Shown: positions 31,338-39,458, counted from the stretch's first letter. The stretch is DNA of 64,000 nt from Brucella pituitosa (GCF_003049685.1 NZ_PYSY02000002.1:1463501-1527500); one strand, 5' to 3'. Made by a program: numbers and translations. The notes: a model not told the origin generated them from the sequence alone.

Positions 31338-31367
31338 GGCCCCTGCCGATAAGCGGGGGCCTTTTTT
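31338..31367 (+). terminator. Rho-independent terminator in the immunity region
   Basis: The stem GGCCCC/GGGGCC (loop TGCCGATAAGC plus one G) is followed by TTTTTT. No annotated plus-strand gene ends near it, so it either ends repressor read-through or a small RNA starting near 31200-31260. Confidence 0.8.
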
Positions 31368-31487
31368 GTTTGCGCGCAATGCGCTGCTGTTCACATTGAT
31401 ACCTCCCTTTTGCTAACAATTTTCATGGTCGAATTGCCAAGCTTGGATTACCTGATTCTAGCACAGATCGTTGACGAGGCAAATAAA

Positions 31488-31540
31488 ATCGCGAAAATCG
31501 CGATAAGGCAATTGACACTATTCGCGATATTCGCGAATAT
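31488..31540 (+). promoter_or_regulatory. Early rightward promoter with two operators
   Basis: -35 TTGACA (31512-31517), 17-bp spacer, -10 GAATAT (31535-31540). ATCGCGAAAATCGCGATA (31488-31505) lies just upstream, and TTCGCGATATTCGCGAA (31521-31537) lies across the spacer and -10. The layout mirrors the leftward promoter at 30257-30285. A GGAGG site and ATG (31568) follow. Confidence 0.8.
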
Positions 31541-31567
31541 ACCTCCATTGAACCGTTGGAGGCGACG

Positions 31568-32140
31568 ATGAATCTTTCCACCAAAATAGCATCATATGCG
31601 TCAGCGAGAAGCTTTCGCCCTGTTTATCCTAGCCGCGCTGCTGATCCGCGCGGGTCTGAAACAACACCCCATCTGCGTGCCATCGAAATGGCGAAGACGA
31701 TGCAGGATGTTGCTGCATCACGAGGCGCTGCCACCCTTCGTGATCTGCTTAATGCGGGCTTCACATCTGCCGAAATCATTGAATTCGGCATTCAGGCGCA
31801 GAATCTCGCTGCTGAGTGGAAATCGGAGAGCCGCAAAGGCGCTTACGACAACATTGAAGACATGGTGATGAAGGTGCGGGAGCCAATGCCGAACCGTCCA
31901 CCGATGACCGAGAACTTCCTGACATCGTCCGCGTTTTTTGAGGCATGGGGCCTGTATTGTGCAGGCCGCGCGGCACTTATGCTTGATCCATGGGCCGCAC
32001 AGCGTGAGCGCTGCATTGTGCATCTGGGCCGATTCCTCAACATGCTACCGCTGCTTCCGGCAGAACGCGCTCGCCTCATGCAATCGGCGGAAAAGACACT
32101 CCCGAAAATCGCGGTTGTTCATTCGAGGGCAGTAGCATGA
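31568..32140 (+). CDS. Hypothetical early phage protein, 190 residues
   Basis: First gene of the rightward operon. ATG 31568 follows GGAGG with six bases spacing. The sequence has a Ser/Arg-rich start (MNLSTKIASYASARSFRPVY), then helical segments including RAIEMAKTMQDVAASRGAAT and LLNAGFTSAEIIEFGIQAQ. No family was recognised. Its stop overlaps the HD hydrolase start by ATGA. Confidence 0.7.
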   Translation: MNLSTKIASYASARSFRPVYPSRAADPRGSETTPHLRAIEMAKTMQDVAASRGAATLRDLLNAGFTSAEIIEFGIQAQNLAAEWKSESRKGAYDNIEDMVMKVREPMPNRPPMTENFLTSSAFFEAWGLYCAGRAALMLDPWAAQRERCIVHLGRFLNMLPLLPAERARLMQSAEKTLPKIAVVHSRAVA

Positions 32141-32820
32141 ATGCCACGTCCCTTAGCAGTCAGGAACAGGCAACTTATGATGCCTGCATGCCGGTTCCCA
32201 GCGAGTGTCAGGCGGTCATGTCATTCAGGCCTGATGGCAGCCTGATGAACCTGGCTGGACCGACGGAGGCAGATGTCCATTGGCAGACGCTTGGCAACGC
32301 TCTTTCAAAAATTGCCCGTTTCAATGGAATATATAGATGCCTAGCCTATTCGGTCGCCCAACATAGCGTCATGGGTGCCGATGCTTTGATAAACGAAACT
32401 GGCGATCCTATCCTTGCAGGTCACTTCTTGTTGCATGATGCTCATGAAGCATGGATTGGCGATCAATCCCGGCCCGCTACTGAGCTTTTGGCAGACGCAC
32501 TATTCCGTATGCACGGCTTGCCTGTGCATTGGGTCCATAACGCAGTCAATGAAATAAAGGCGCGGCTGGATCAGCCCATTTATCACAAGGCGGGCCTGAC
32601 ACCCGTTTTACCGCAGATCGTGCGCGACATGGATGAGCGCATGCTGCAGGCCGAAACACTCGCTCTATTTGGCCCCACCGGCTATCGCAATCTGGCAGGC
32701 CGGGAAATGCCCATGCCAAAGCTCACAGGCGCAATCAAGCCATGGGGCGCGATGAAGGCCGAGGAACAATGGCTTGATCGTCTCAGCCGTTATCTCGGTA
32801 TCGATTGGAGGGCTGCATGA
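32137..32820 (+). CDS. HD-domain nucleotide hydrolase (YfbR/YfdR-like)
   Basis: This 227-residue metal-dependent phosphohydrolase has the HD signature His76 (VAQHSV), His100-Asp101 (FLLHDAHEAWIGD) and an Asp near 164-166 (VRDMDERM). Phage HD proteins of this kind usually dephosphorylate nucleotides and would change dNTP pools during replication. It is coupled by 4-bp overlaps to the preceding gene and to ssb, so it belongs to the replication operon. Confidence 0.8.
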   Translation: MNATSLSSQEQATYDACMPVPSECQAVMSFRPDGSLMNLAGPTEADVHWQTLGNALSKIARFNGIYRCLAYSVAQHSVMGADALINETGDPILAGHFLLHDAHEAWIGDQSRPATELLADALFRMHGLPVHWVHNAVNEIKARLDQPIYHKAGLTPVLPQIVRDMDERMLQAETLALFGPTGYRNLAGREMPMPKLTGAIKPWGAMKAEEQWLDRLSRYLGIDWRAA

Positions 32821-33329
32821 GCCTCAATCGTCATGAGATGATTGGCCGTCTTGGTGCCGATCCCGAAGTGCGCAGAGGCAACAGTGGCGACACGATTGTC
32901 ACAATGCGTATCGTCACATCCGATACATGGCGCGACAGGACCACCGGCGAGAAGAAAGAAAAGTCCGAGTGGCACAGCGTTGTAATTTTCAATCAGCACA
33001 TCGCGAAGACGGCAGAGCAGTATCTGAAAAAGGGCAACATCGTTTTCATTGCCGGCAAGGTACGCACCCGCAAATGGGAAGATCAGAGCGGAAACACCCG
33101 TTATTCGACCGAGACGGTGTTGGAATCTTTTGGCGGCGAGCTTGAGCTATTGCCGCAAGGCAATGGCAGCACGCGCGGAACGCCAAGCCCCGATGATTAC
33201 GGCGAGACGAAAACCCGCGAACCATCCAGCAATACACAAACGTCCGACAGCTACTCCAACCAGAGTGGCGGTGGGTTTGCGCGTGACCTTGATGACGAGA
33301 TTCCATTTGCGCCCGAATGGCGCGGATAA
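32817..33329 (+). CDS. ssb: Single-stranded DNA-binding protein
   Basis: This 170-residue protein coats ssDNA during replication and recombination. An OB-fold is at residues 1-110 (NRHEMIGRLGADPEVRRGNS, then EWHSVVIFNQHIAKTAEQYL and KKGNIVFIAGKVRTRKWED). A Gly/Ser/Thr/Asn linker precedes the acidic tip DDEIPF. In bacterial SSBs this tip is normally the C-terminus; here APEWRG follows it. The ATG at 32817 overlaps the HD gene stop. Confidence 0.92.
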   Translation: MSLNRHEMIGRLGADPEVRRGNSGDTIVTMRIVTSDTWRDRTTGEKKEKSEWHSVVIFNQHIAKTAEQYLKKGNIVFIAGKVRTRKWEDQSGNTRYSTETVLESFGGELELLPQGNGSTRGTPSPDDYGETKTREPSSNTQTSDSYSNQSGGGFARDLDDEIPFAPEWRG

Positions 33330-33367
33330 CAGCCCCAACACCTTTCTAAAAATCAGCAGAGGAAGCC

Positions 33368-33724
33368 ATGCAACGCATCCGTGACTCCAATACCATCATC
33401 AGCATTCTTGAAAACGGTGAGGTGGTTCCCCGGCTTTCAAACGAAATGCTGGAAACTTTCCTCGCCTTGAAGGAACACACCGGCGACCGCCCGAAGGTTA
33501 AGGCCAAGGGATCAGTCACGCTCAAACTGAATATCGAAGTGGTCGACGGCACTGTCACCATTGAAGCCGAAATCAGTTCAAAGCGTCCGAAGCCTGTTCA
33601 TGGCTCTTCCCATTTCTGGATGCTCGAAGACGGCAGTCTTTCGACCCAGCACCCCAAACAAATCGACATGTTCGGTGGGCCGCGTGACGCAATGCGCAGC
33701 ACGTCAGGAACGATCAACGGCTAA
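33368..33724 (+). CDS. Hypothetical phage protein, 118 residues
   Basis: Not recognised. AGAGGAAGCC precedes the ATG. The sequence MQRIRDSNTIISILENGEVV is followed by a beta-rich stretch (VTLKLNIEVVDGTVTIEAEI), perhaps a single-stranded-DNA or nucleotide-binding accessory. It lies 38 bp after ssb and 24 bp before the DUF2303 gene. Confidence 0.7.
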   Translation: MQRIRDSNTIISILENGEVVPRLSNEMLETFLALKEHTGDRPKVKAKGSVTLKLNIEVVDGTVTIEAEISSKRPKPVHGSSHFWMLEDGSLSTQHPKQIDMFGGPRDAMRSTSGTING

Positions 33725-33748
33725 CCCCAATTTAATTCAGGAGTTATT

Positions 33749-34693
33749 ATGTCTGAAACGACAAACAGCACCATTCATCACGGCGTTTCCTTTGATATCG
33801 CCGCTGCCGCTGCACTTGGCAGTCAGGCCAATGCTGTCGAGATTACGACAATCAAATCTACTGGTGACCAAAAAGGCCTTCCGAAGGAAGTTCCGGTTGT
33901 ACTCACCAAGGGTGATGAACCCGGCGTACGCAGTGTCGCAGGATTGCTTGAGGAATTCCGTCTGCATCCTGAACGCAAGACAGGCATCGCACAGGTTCAG
34001 ACGCTGGAAACGCTCATTGATCTGACCAATCGTCATAAGACGGATCATTCGGCTGTTTTCGTCAATCTGGACTGGCGCAAGCCCTCAATGACGACTGTGA
34101 TTGATTATCACCAGAACGAAAACGGCGGCATTGCAGATTTTTGCCGCCATCGCATCCACTATGATTTCCCACTCTCGGAAGAATGGAAATTATGGGTCGC
34201 AACCAACGATACATTCATGGAGCAGGAGAAGTTTGCCTATTTCCTTGAGGATCGTATCCCTGATCTGGCCTCGCCATCTGAGATTGAACGGGTCAATTTC
34301 GAGCGTGATTTTTCCAGCACCGTGACCACGCCATCCCAATTGATCGAGCTTTCGCGCAAGATGCAGGTCAATGTAGAATCCAAGGTGAAGGTCAATCACG
34401 CCCTGCAATCGGGCGAACGACAGTTGCAATGGGAAGAAGTGCACGTCGGTGCTGATGGCAAAGCGATCACCATTCCCGGCATGTTCATTCTTTCTATCCC
34501 GGCATTCTTTATGGGCGATACAATCCGCATTCCGGTTCGGCTTCGCTATCGCGTGTCAGGCGGCACGGTGTATTGGAGCTACGCCATTTATCGCCCGGAT
34601 CAGGTCATCACAGAGCATCTGCTGCATTCGGTGGCGGACGTGAAGCGTGAAACCGAACTGCCATCATACACTGGCAAGCCGGAGATCAATTGA
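33749..34693 (+). CDS. DUF2303 family phage protein
   Basis: This 314-residue protein matches the DUF2303 family of prophages. Features are the ALETLIDLTNRH-like segment (QVQTLETLIDLTNRHKTDHS), VIDYHQNENGGIADFCRHRI, and a C-terminal beta region ending VITEHLLHSVADVKRETELP. Members lie among recombination/replication genes; molecular function is unknown. CAGGAG lies upstream. It overlaps the dnaN start by one base. Confidence 0.88.
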   Translation: MSETTNSTIHHGVSFDIAAAAALGSQANAVEITTIKSTGDQKGLPKEVPVVLTKGDEPGVRSVAGLLEEFRLHPERKTGIAQVQTLETLIDLTNRHKTDHSAVFVNLDWRKPSMTTVIDYHQNENGGIADFCRHRIHYDFPLSEEWKLWVATNDTFMEQEKFAYFLEDRIPDLASPSEIERVNFERDFSSTVTTPSQLIELSRKMQVNVESKVKVNHALQSGERQLQWEEVHVGADGKAITIPGMFILSIPAFFMGDTIRIPVRLRYRVSGGTVYWSYAIYRPDQVITEHLLHSVADVKRETELPSYTGKPEIN

Positions 34694-35820
34694 TGTCGGC
34701 ATCCAGCTTTACAATCGCGCGGGGAGCATTGCTCCCCGCCTTGAAGGCGGTCAATCGGGCCGTCGAAAAGCGCAACACGATTCCTATTCTTGGCAATGTT
34801 CTGATCCGTGCCGAGAATGATCATCTGACGATTACCGGCACCAACCTTGATCTTGAAGTGCGCGCCAGTGCAGCGGCTCCCGGTCTTGGTTCGATTACGC
34901 CTTTCACCATGCCATCAGCGCTGTTGCATGATGCAGTCAATAAATTTGCAGAGGGTGCTGAAGTCAGGTTTGATGGCGATGACGCACATATCAACGTGTC
35001 CGCAGGTCGCTCCAAATTTCGCCTTCAGGTACTGCCGGCTTCTGATTTCCCGGAAATGACGGCGGGTGAATTCACACATCGCTTTAAACTGGCAGGATCA
35101 GAAATCGCTGATGCGATGTCGAAAGTCAGCTTTGCAATTTCCACTGAGGAAACCCGCTATTATCTGAATGGCATCCACCTGCACAGAACTGATGAGCATC
35201 TTGCCTTTGTCGCGACTGACGGGCATCGTCTCGCATTGATCAAATTACTGCCGCCAGAGGGCAGCGAAGGAATGCCAGGCGTGATTGTCCCGCGCGCGAC
35301 AGTTGCCGTTCTCAGGCATCTTGTGAGCACTGAGGGCGTTGTTTCAGTCAGCCTGTCGGAAAGAAAAGTCCGCTTTGAGTTGCCGGGCGGCGTTGTGATC
35401 ACATCAAAGCTGATTGAAGGAACCTATCCGGATTATCAGCGTGTCATCCCGGCCAATAATGACAAGTCCTACACGATTGAGCGTGAAGCCCTGTCGGCAG
35501 CGTTGGGACGCGTCATGACGCTTTCATCGGAACGCGGACGCGCGGTGAAATTCACATTCGCACCCGACGAATTGCGTCTGGAAACGAACAATCCGGATAG
35601 CGGCAACGCACAGGACACCATCAACATTTCGGATGGTGCATCGGATGGACTCGAAATCGGGTTCAATGGGAGCTACTGCCTCGACATTTTGGAAGCGCTC
35701 GAAGCGAAGGAACTGACGTTCGAACTCGAACAGGCAGGTTCTCCTTGCAAGATATCAACCACAGATGCACCAGCGAGCGGCGAGAAGCCTCTTTTCGTGC
35801 TGATGCCCATGCGCGTTTGA
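34693..35820 (+). CDS. dnaN: DNA polymerase III beta subunit (sliding clamp), phage copy
   Basis: This 375-residue, full-length clamp has three repeated domains: residues 1-120 (SFTIARGALLPALKAVNRAV, PILGNVLIRAENDHLTITGT), 125-245 (LAGSEIADAMSKVSFAISTE, YYLNGIHLHRTDEHLAFVAT, GHRLALIKLLPP), and 250-375 ending FVLMPMRV, the usual clamp C-terminus. It would close as a ring around DNA and tether host polymerase III. No phage DNA polymerase is visible. The ATG at 34693 is chosen over TTG at 34690. The chromosome should also have its own dnaN elsewhere. Confidence 0.93.
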   Translation: MSASSFTIARGALLPALKAVNRAVEKRNTIPILGNVLIRAENDHLTITGTNLDLEVRASAAAPGLGSITPFTMPSALLHDAVNKFAEGAEVRFDGDDAHINVSAGRSKFRLQVLPASDFPEMTAGEFTHRFKLAGSEIADAMSKVSFAISTEETRYYLNGIHLHRTDEHLAFVATDGHRLALIKLLPPEGSEGMPGVIVPRATVAVLRHLVSTEGVVSVSLSERKVRFELPGGVVITSKLIEGTYPDYQRVIPANNDKSYTIEREALSAALGRVMTLSSERGRAVKFTFAPDELRLETNNPDSGNAQDTINISDGASDGLEIGFNGSYCLDILEALEAKELTFELEQAGSPCKISTTDAPASGEKPLFVLMPMRV

Positions 35821-35831
35821 GGAGAGCTGAA

Positions 35832-36278
35832 ATGGGAAAAGTCTTTCCAGATATTCCTGACTTTGCCTTATCTATTCAACAGCCATGGGCGTGGTTGATC
35901 GTCAACGGCCATAAGGACATTGAAAACCGGGATTGGCGGACGCGGTTTCGCGGCCCCGTGGCAATTCATGCTGGCAAGAAAATTGACTATGATTGTGCAG
36001 TCGCAATCCAACAGTGCTCTCATCCGGTTACGGGCGGCGTTCTGGACGTCGATACGTTCTTAGAAGCAGGTAAGGGCACTGGAGGCATCGTCGGGGTTGC
36101 TGAGATCGTTGATTGTCAAGCCGCGGATGATTGGGAGACGAGGGATAACCCTTGGTTCGTCGGCAAGTATGGCTTTGTCATCCGCAACGCCCGGACTGTC
36201 CCATTCATCCCCTGCAAAGGCGCACTTGGTTTCTTCGACTGGAGAAAAAAAATGTCTCCAGTGGGAGGCGCACTATGA
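35832..36278 (+). CDS. ASCH-domain protein
   Basis: This 148-residue protein has an ASCH fold (RNA/ssDNA-binding beta barrel): FALSIQQPWAWLIVNGHKDI, then ENRDWRTRFRGPVAIHAGKK and GIVGVAEIVD. The WAWLIVNG-K-IENR-W pattern is the family signature. Some ASCH proteins bind nucleic acid or deaminate modified nucleosides; here the role is unknown. GGAGAGCTGAA precedes the ATG. It overlaps the next gene by ATGA. Confidence 0.85.
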   Translation: MGKVFPDIPDFALSIQQPWAWLIVNGHKDIENRDWRTRFRGPVAIHAGKKIDYDCAVAIQQCSHPVTGGVLDVDTFLEAGKGTGGIVGVAEIVDCQAADDWETRDNPWFVGKYGFVIRNARTVPFIPCKGALGFFDWRKKMSPVGGAL

Positions 36279-37060
36279 ACTGCGCCGAAATTCCAATTCA
36301 ACAGATGGCTGAGGCTGCAGGCAAAGTTATCTTTGGCGATATGTTTTCTGCACCGAAAGATGATGATCCGAAATGGGTTAAGCAGACATGGGAGCGCGTA
36401 GTAGCGGCGATTGAGTCCGCGCTCATATACTTTCCTGACACCGCCATGGACAAGCTCACCCGTTGCCGAATTCGGGAGGCAGCCCTCTCTGAGGCTGCGA
36501 ATTGGCATCAAGGCGAGGCAGAGCGTAAACGTGTTTGCCCTGAGAAGAATAGAACTCTGCGCGCACAGATTTCAACACACGTGGCGAGCGAGGCGGCTAT
36601 TCGATCCCTTGCAGCTAATGTCAGTGCTATGGTGTCTGAACCATCCCCGCGTGCGCAGGCGTCAGTGCTAAGCCGCAGACTAGAGGATTTCCTCACGGAG
36701 AATGAGGATTGCTTTTTTGACAGCGAAATTCAGACGGTCAAAGACGCCATAAGCGCCCTCGCGTCTCAGCCTGTAGCGAACCATATTACCGAAGCCGGTA
36801 AAATGGTTTCGGATGGTTTGCCTACGCATCGCCATAAGAAGCGCGGTACTGAATACGTGCTGATAGGCGTCGGAAAAATGCAGGCGGAAAACTGGCGTGA
36901 TCCAGACATAGACGCGGACTATGACAGCCAACTTGTCGATATGCGAGAGGTCGCTGTTTATCGGAGCGTCGATGATGGCGCGATCTGGGTTCGCCCACGT
37001 GAAGAGTTTGAAGACGGTCGCTTCGTGGCCCTCCCAGCCTCACCGGGAGCGTCGGAATGA
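36275..37060 (+). CDS. Hypothetical protein with C-terminal DUF1653-like domain
   Basis: This 261-residue protein has a helical N-terminal half (QTWERVVAAIESALIYFPD) and a C-terminal part resembling DUF1653: HKKRGTEYVLIGVGKMQ followed by MREVAVYRSVDDGAIWVRP. It overlaps both neighbours by ATGA. Fusion of the small domain to a helical part is unusual, as DUF1653 is normally about 70 residues alone. The domain call is moderate. Confidence 0.65.
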   Translation: MNCAEIPIQQMAEAAGKVIFGDMFSAPKDDDPKWVKQTWERVVAAIESALIYFPDTAMDKLTRCRIREAALSEAANWHQGEAERKRVCPEKNRTLRAQISTHVASEAAIRSLAANVSAMVSEPSPRAQASVLSRRLEDFLTENEDCFFDSEIQTVKDAISALASQPVANHITEAGKMVSDGLPTHRHKKRGTEYVLIGVGKMQAENWRDPDIDADYDSQLVDMREVAVYRSVDDGAIWVRPREEFEDGRFVALPASPGASE

Positions 37061-37356
37061 GAGAGCTTTCAACAGATGCCCGCGTAATTGCTCAATCGGT
37101 TTTCGGGTTTGGCGGAAAATCGATGCTTCGTGCTGGCGGCTCAGGATCGGAAAACGTCCTAACGAACCGATCATTAGCGGCTATCAATGAGCTCATCGAA
37201 GCTGGTTATGTTCAATCACGGCCTTACAACGATTATGGACGGATCGAGTATCAAGGCACCGAAAAACTATATCAAATCCCGAAGTTAACATTCGCGGAAA
37301 TGGAAACGCATGGACGTTTTTCGCTCACCCGCCCCACTCAGGAGGTAGAACCGTGA
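37057..37356 (+). CDS. Hypothetical phage protein, 99 residues
   Basis: A short protein with a winged-helix-like pattern (SLAAINELIEAGYVQSRPYN, then GRIEYQGTEKLYQIPKLTF). It overlaps the preceding gene by ATGA and the next by GTGA. It may be a small DNA-binding regulator of the integration module; no family was recognised. Confidence 0.6.
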   Translation: MRELSTDARVIAQSVFGFGGKSMLRAGGSGSENVLTNRSLAAINELIEAGYVQSRPYNDYGRIEYQGTEKLYQIPKLTFAEMETHGRFSLTRPTQEVEP

Positions 37357-37547
37357 AAAGGCAGATTCCATTCAAGCAAGCTGATGTGACCCGTGCCATA
37401 AAAGGAGCGCTCGCTGCCGGCATGAAGGTGGCGAGGGCCGAGATAGACCAAACTGGAAAGATCATTGTGGTATCTCCCAGTGAAGACGCGGTGAAGCCCA
37501 CGAATGAACTCGACAGGTGGTTGGCAGAGAATGCGCGTGCATCTTAA
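37353..37547 (+). CDS. Small protein upstream of integrase
   Basis: This 64-residue protein (GTG start at 37353 with GGAGGTAGAACC upstream; KRQIPFKQADVTRAIKGALA, then AGMKVARAEIDQTGKIIVVS) ends inside the integrase start. Its size and position suit an excisionase or recombination-directionality factor, but no HTH signature is evident. Related short proteins commonly precede integrases in Rhizobiales prophages. Confidence 0.65.
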   Translation: MKRQIPFKQADVTRAIKGALAAGMKVARAEIDQTGKIIVVSPSEDAVKPTNELDRWLAENARAS

Positions 37548-38562
37548 AGGTATCAACAAAGCGAAGGTGAAGTTGGCGAACGGCGATACCGTGACTTACT
37601 GGTATGCTTGGCGCGGAGGTCCGAGGCTGAAAGGTCAGCCTGGAGATATTGAATTTATCAACTCTTACAATGAGGCGATTGCCACCAAAGTTAAACCCAA
37701 AGCAGGCTCCCTCCTGTCGCTTCTCAACGGTTTTCAACAAACGACTATTTGGGACGATCTCGCGCCGCGCACCAAAAAAGACTACATAAAACTCATTAAA
37801 GTGATCGAACAGAAATTCGGCAGTTTCCCGTTATCTGCTCTCGCTGACACCCGAACTCGTTCTGTTTTCATGCAGTGGCGTGACGAGCGCGCTAAACAAT
37901 CGCGCAGGCAGGCGGACTATGGGTGGCAGGTTCTTGCGCGTATCCTTTCATGGGGGCACGGCAACGGACTTATTCTTGCTAATCCCTGCGAGAAGGGTGG
38001 GCGGGTGTATAGAGGGTCGCGGGCTGAAAAAGTCTGGACAACTGACGATGAGAATTTGTTTCTGGAGAAAGCCCCGGCCCATTTGCACTTGGCGCTGATT
38101 CTAGCCCTATGGACAGGGCAAAGGCAGGGAGATTTACTAAGCCTGACTTGGCAAGCGTACGATGGGCAGCGCATCCGATTGCGACAATCGAAGACAGGCG
38201 CACGTGTTATAATTCCAGTTGGCGCGCCCTTGAAGGCAGCGCTTGATGCTGTGGCTGAAAAGTCAGGCGAGATCCTGAAAACGACGGATGGGACGCCATG
38301 GACTGCCCATGGATTTAGTTCATCTTGGCGAAAAGCTTGTGCTAAAGCCGGTGTAACCGGGGTGACATTCAACGACTTGCGAGGGACGGCTGTTACACGG
38401 CTTGCACTGGCTGAATGCACCGAAGCGGAGATAGCAACAATCAGCGGGCACAGCCTTCGCGATGTGCGCTCAATCCTCGATGCACACTACCTCAACCGTG
38501 ATCCGAAGCTGGCAGAATCAGCAATACGAAAGCTCGAAAACAGAACAAAGTTTGCAAAATGA
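37531..38562 (+). CDS. Tyrosine integrase
   Basis: This 343-residue site-specific recombinase has Arg198 (TGQRQGDLL), Lys221, Arg284 (FNDLRGTAVTRL), His307 (ISGHSLRDV) and the nucleophile Tyr320 (LDAHYL). Asn281 replaces the usual His of the HxxR motif. The N-terminal SAM-like arm region spans residues 60-165. It ends 60 bp from the tRNA-Gln 3' end, the arrangement expected when a phage integrates into a tRNA. ATG 37531 is taken as start; ATG 37504 gives nine extra residues. Confidence 0.9.
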   Translation: MRVHLKGINKAKVKLANGDTVTYWYAWRGGPRLKGQPGDIEFINSYNEAIATKVKPKAGSLLSLLNGFQQTTIWDDLAPRTKKDYIKLIKVIEQKFGSFPLSALADTRTRSVFMQWRDERAKQSRRQADYGWQVLARILSWGHGNGLILANPCEKGGRVYRGSRAEKVWTTDDENLFLEKAPAHLHLALILALWTGQRQGDLLSLTWQAYDGQRIRLRQSKTGARVIIPVGAPLKAALDAVAEKSGEILKTTDGTPWTAHGFSSSWRKACAKAGVTGVTFNDLRGTAVTRLALAECTEAEIATISGHSLRDVRSILDAHYLNRDPKLAESAIRKLENRTKFAK

Positions 38563-38655
38563 TCTGCAAAACGCTCTAAAGTGTTCTAGCTCTGTTTCAG
38601 AGATTATGTAATGAAATCAATTGGCTGGGGAACCTGGATTCGAACCAAGACTAAC
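38563..38655. other. Right attachment-site region (attR)
   Basis: Between the integrase stop and the tRNA lie 59 bp of phage-side DNA, then the 3' part of the tRNA-Gln gene (38622 onward). The crossover core should be within this tRNA segment, with a second copy at the far prophage end left of the window. The exact core cannot be set from one end. Confidence 0.65.
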
Positions 38656-38695
38656 GGAGTCAGAGTCCGTCGTTCTACCATTAAACTATTCCCCA
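38622..38695 (-). tRNA. tRNA-Gln (anticodon CTG)
   Basis: Minus-strand sequence folds as a 74-nt tRNA ending CCA. The acceptor stem is TGGGGAA/TTCCCCA with discriminator G. The anticodon stem-loop ACGGA-CTCTGAC-TCCGT gives anticodon CUG, decoding CAG. The T-loop is GGTTCGAATCC. It is the prophage integration target and remains intact. Confidence 0.95.
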
Positions 38696-38896
38696 GCAGG
38701 GTTCGCGTATCAGTTATATTTGCCTGAAGCGCGATTGCGACAGAAGCGTGAAGCTTTGTTTGTCGACGGCCTCCATCTAGCGAACTCAAACGATGAGTGC
38801 AAGCCCTTCTTTTAAAAAATCTTGGCAAATTCAGTTATTTCGCAGTTACTCACAAAAAGACCGGCATTTGGGTGAGGTGGCGAAGGGGTTCTGCAT

Positions 38897-38929
38897 AAAA
38901 AAAGCCCGGCAGCAGAGATGCGGCCGGGC
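38897..38929 (-). terminator. Terminator of the DUF1127 gene
   Basis: Minus-strand stem GCCCGGC/GCCGGGC with a 12-base loop, followed by seven T; 63 bp past the stop at 38992. Confidence 0.88.
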
Positions 38930-38991
38930 AAAGAGACAGGCTGGCCGAGAGGGGACCCGACCTGTGAAGGTGGCGCCTGCCAGATGTTCGA

Positions 38992-39294
38992 TCAGCAGAT
39001 GTGGCGCGTGGCCTCAACGCGCGAACGCGCATCTGCAAGGGCAGCCAGAATGCGGGTTGGATCGTCCGCTCCGCGCTGGTGAACTGCCGTATAAATATCT
39101 CCACTCTGCAGCCCGATATCCTTCAGAAGGTAATTGTCGAGCTCATTGAGGTGCATCACATGGCGCCGGTTTCGGAAAAGCGTCCAGCGACGCAGAACCG
39201 ACGTAAACACGGCTTGAACCATTTGCTTGAGCACGGAGGTCGTTGCGCTCGTTGCTGGTAAGGGCGTTATTGTGGTCTTGCTTATCGCTGTCAT
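38992..39294 (-). CDS. DUF1127 domain protein
   Basis: This 100-residue protein carries the DUF1127 (YjiS-like) core HVMHLNELDNYLLKDIGLQSGD near residues 45-66, which has an Arg-rich neighbourhood (LRRWTLFRNRRH). In alphaproteobacteria such proteins bind RNA or act in phosphate/carbon and stress adaptation. GGAGAGCGGCA precedes the ATG. It diverges from a LysR gene across a 164-bp AT-rich gap, so it is a candidate target of that regulator. Confidence 0.85.
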   Translation of the reverse strand: MTAISKTTITPLPATSATTSVLKQMVQAVFTSVLRRWTLFRNRRHVMHLNELDNYLLKDIGLQSGDIYTAVHQRGADDPTRILAALADARSRVEATRHIC

Positions 39295-39458
39295 TGCCGC
39301 TCTCCTTCAAGCGCGCTTGGTCAAAAATGTTTCTATCGTCAGGTCATTCGCTTTCGCGTCTCCGTTCTCTGCGATGTCGCCTTTATCCAATAATTAAATT
39401 GATTGTTCTAACGAATGTTTTTAATGTGATAGTTCAATAATTATGATGGATGGTTCTG

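Larger units (their letters stand above)
31183..31567. other. Intergenic control region between immunity and rightward operon
   Basis: This 385-bp stretch has no convincing gene. It holds a plus-strand terminator at 31338-31367, a possible short transcript upstream of it, a 26-codon frame (31209-31289) without a ribosome binding site, and the operator-bearing rightward promoter at its right end. Confidence 0.6.
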
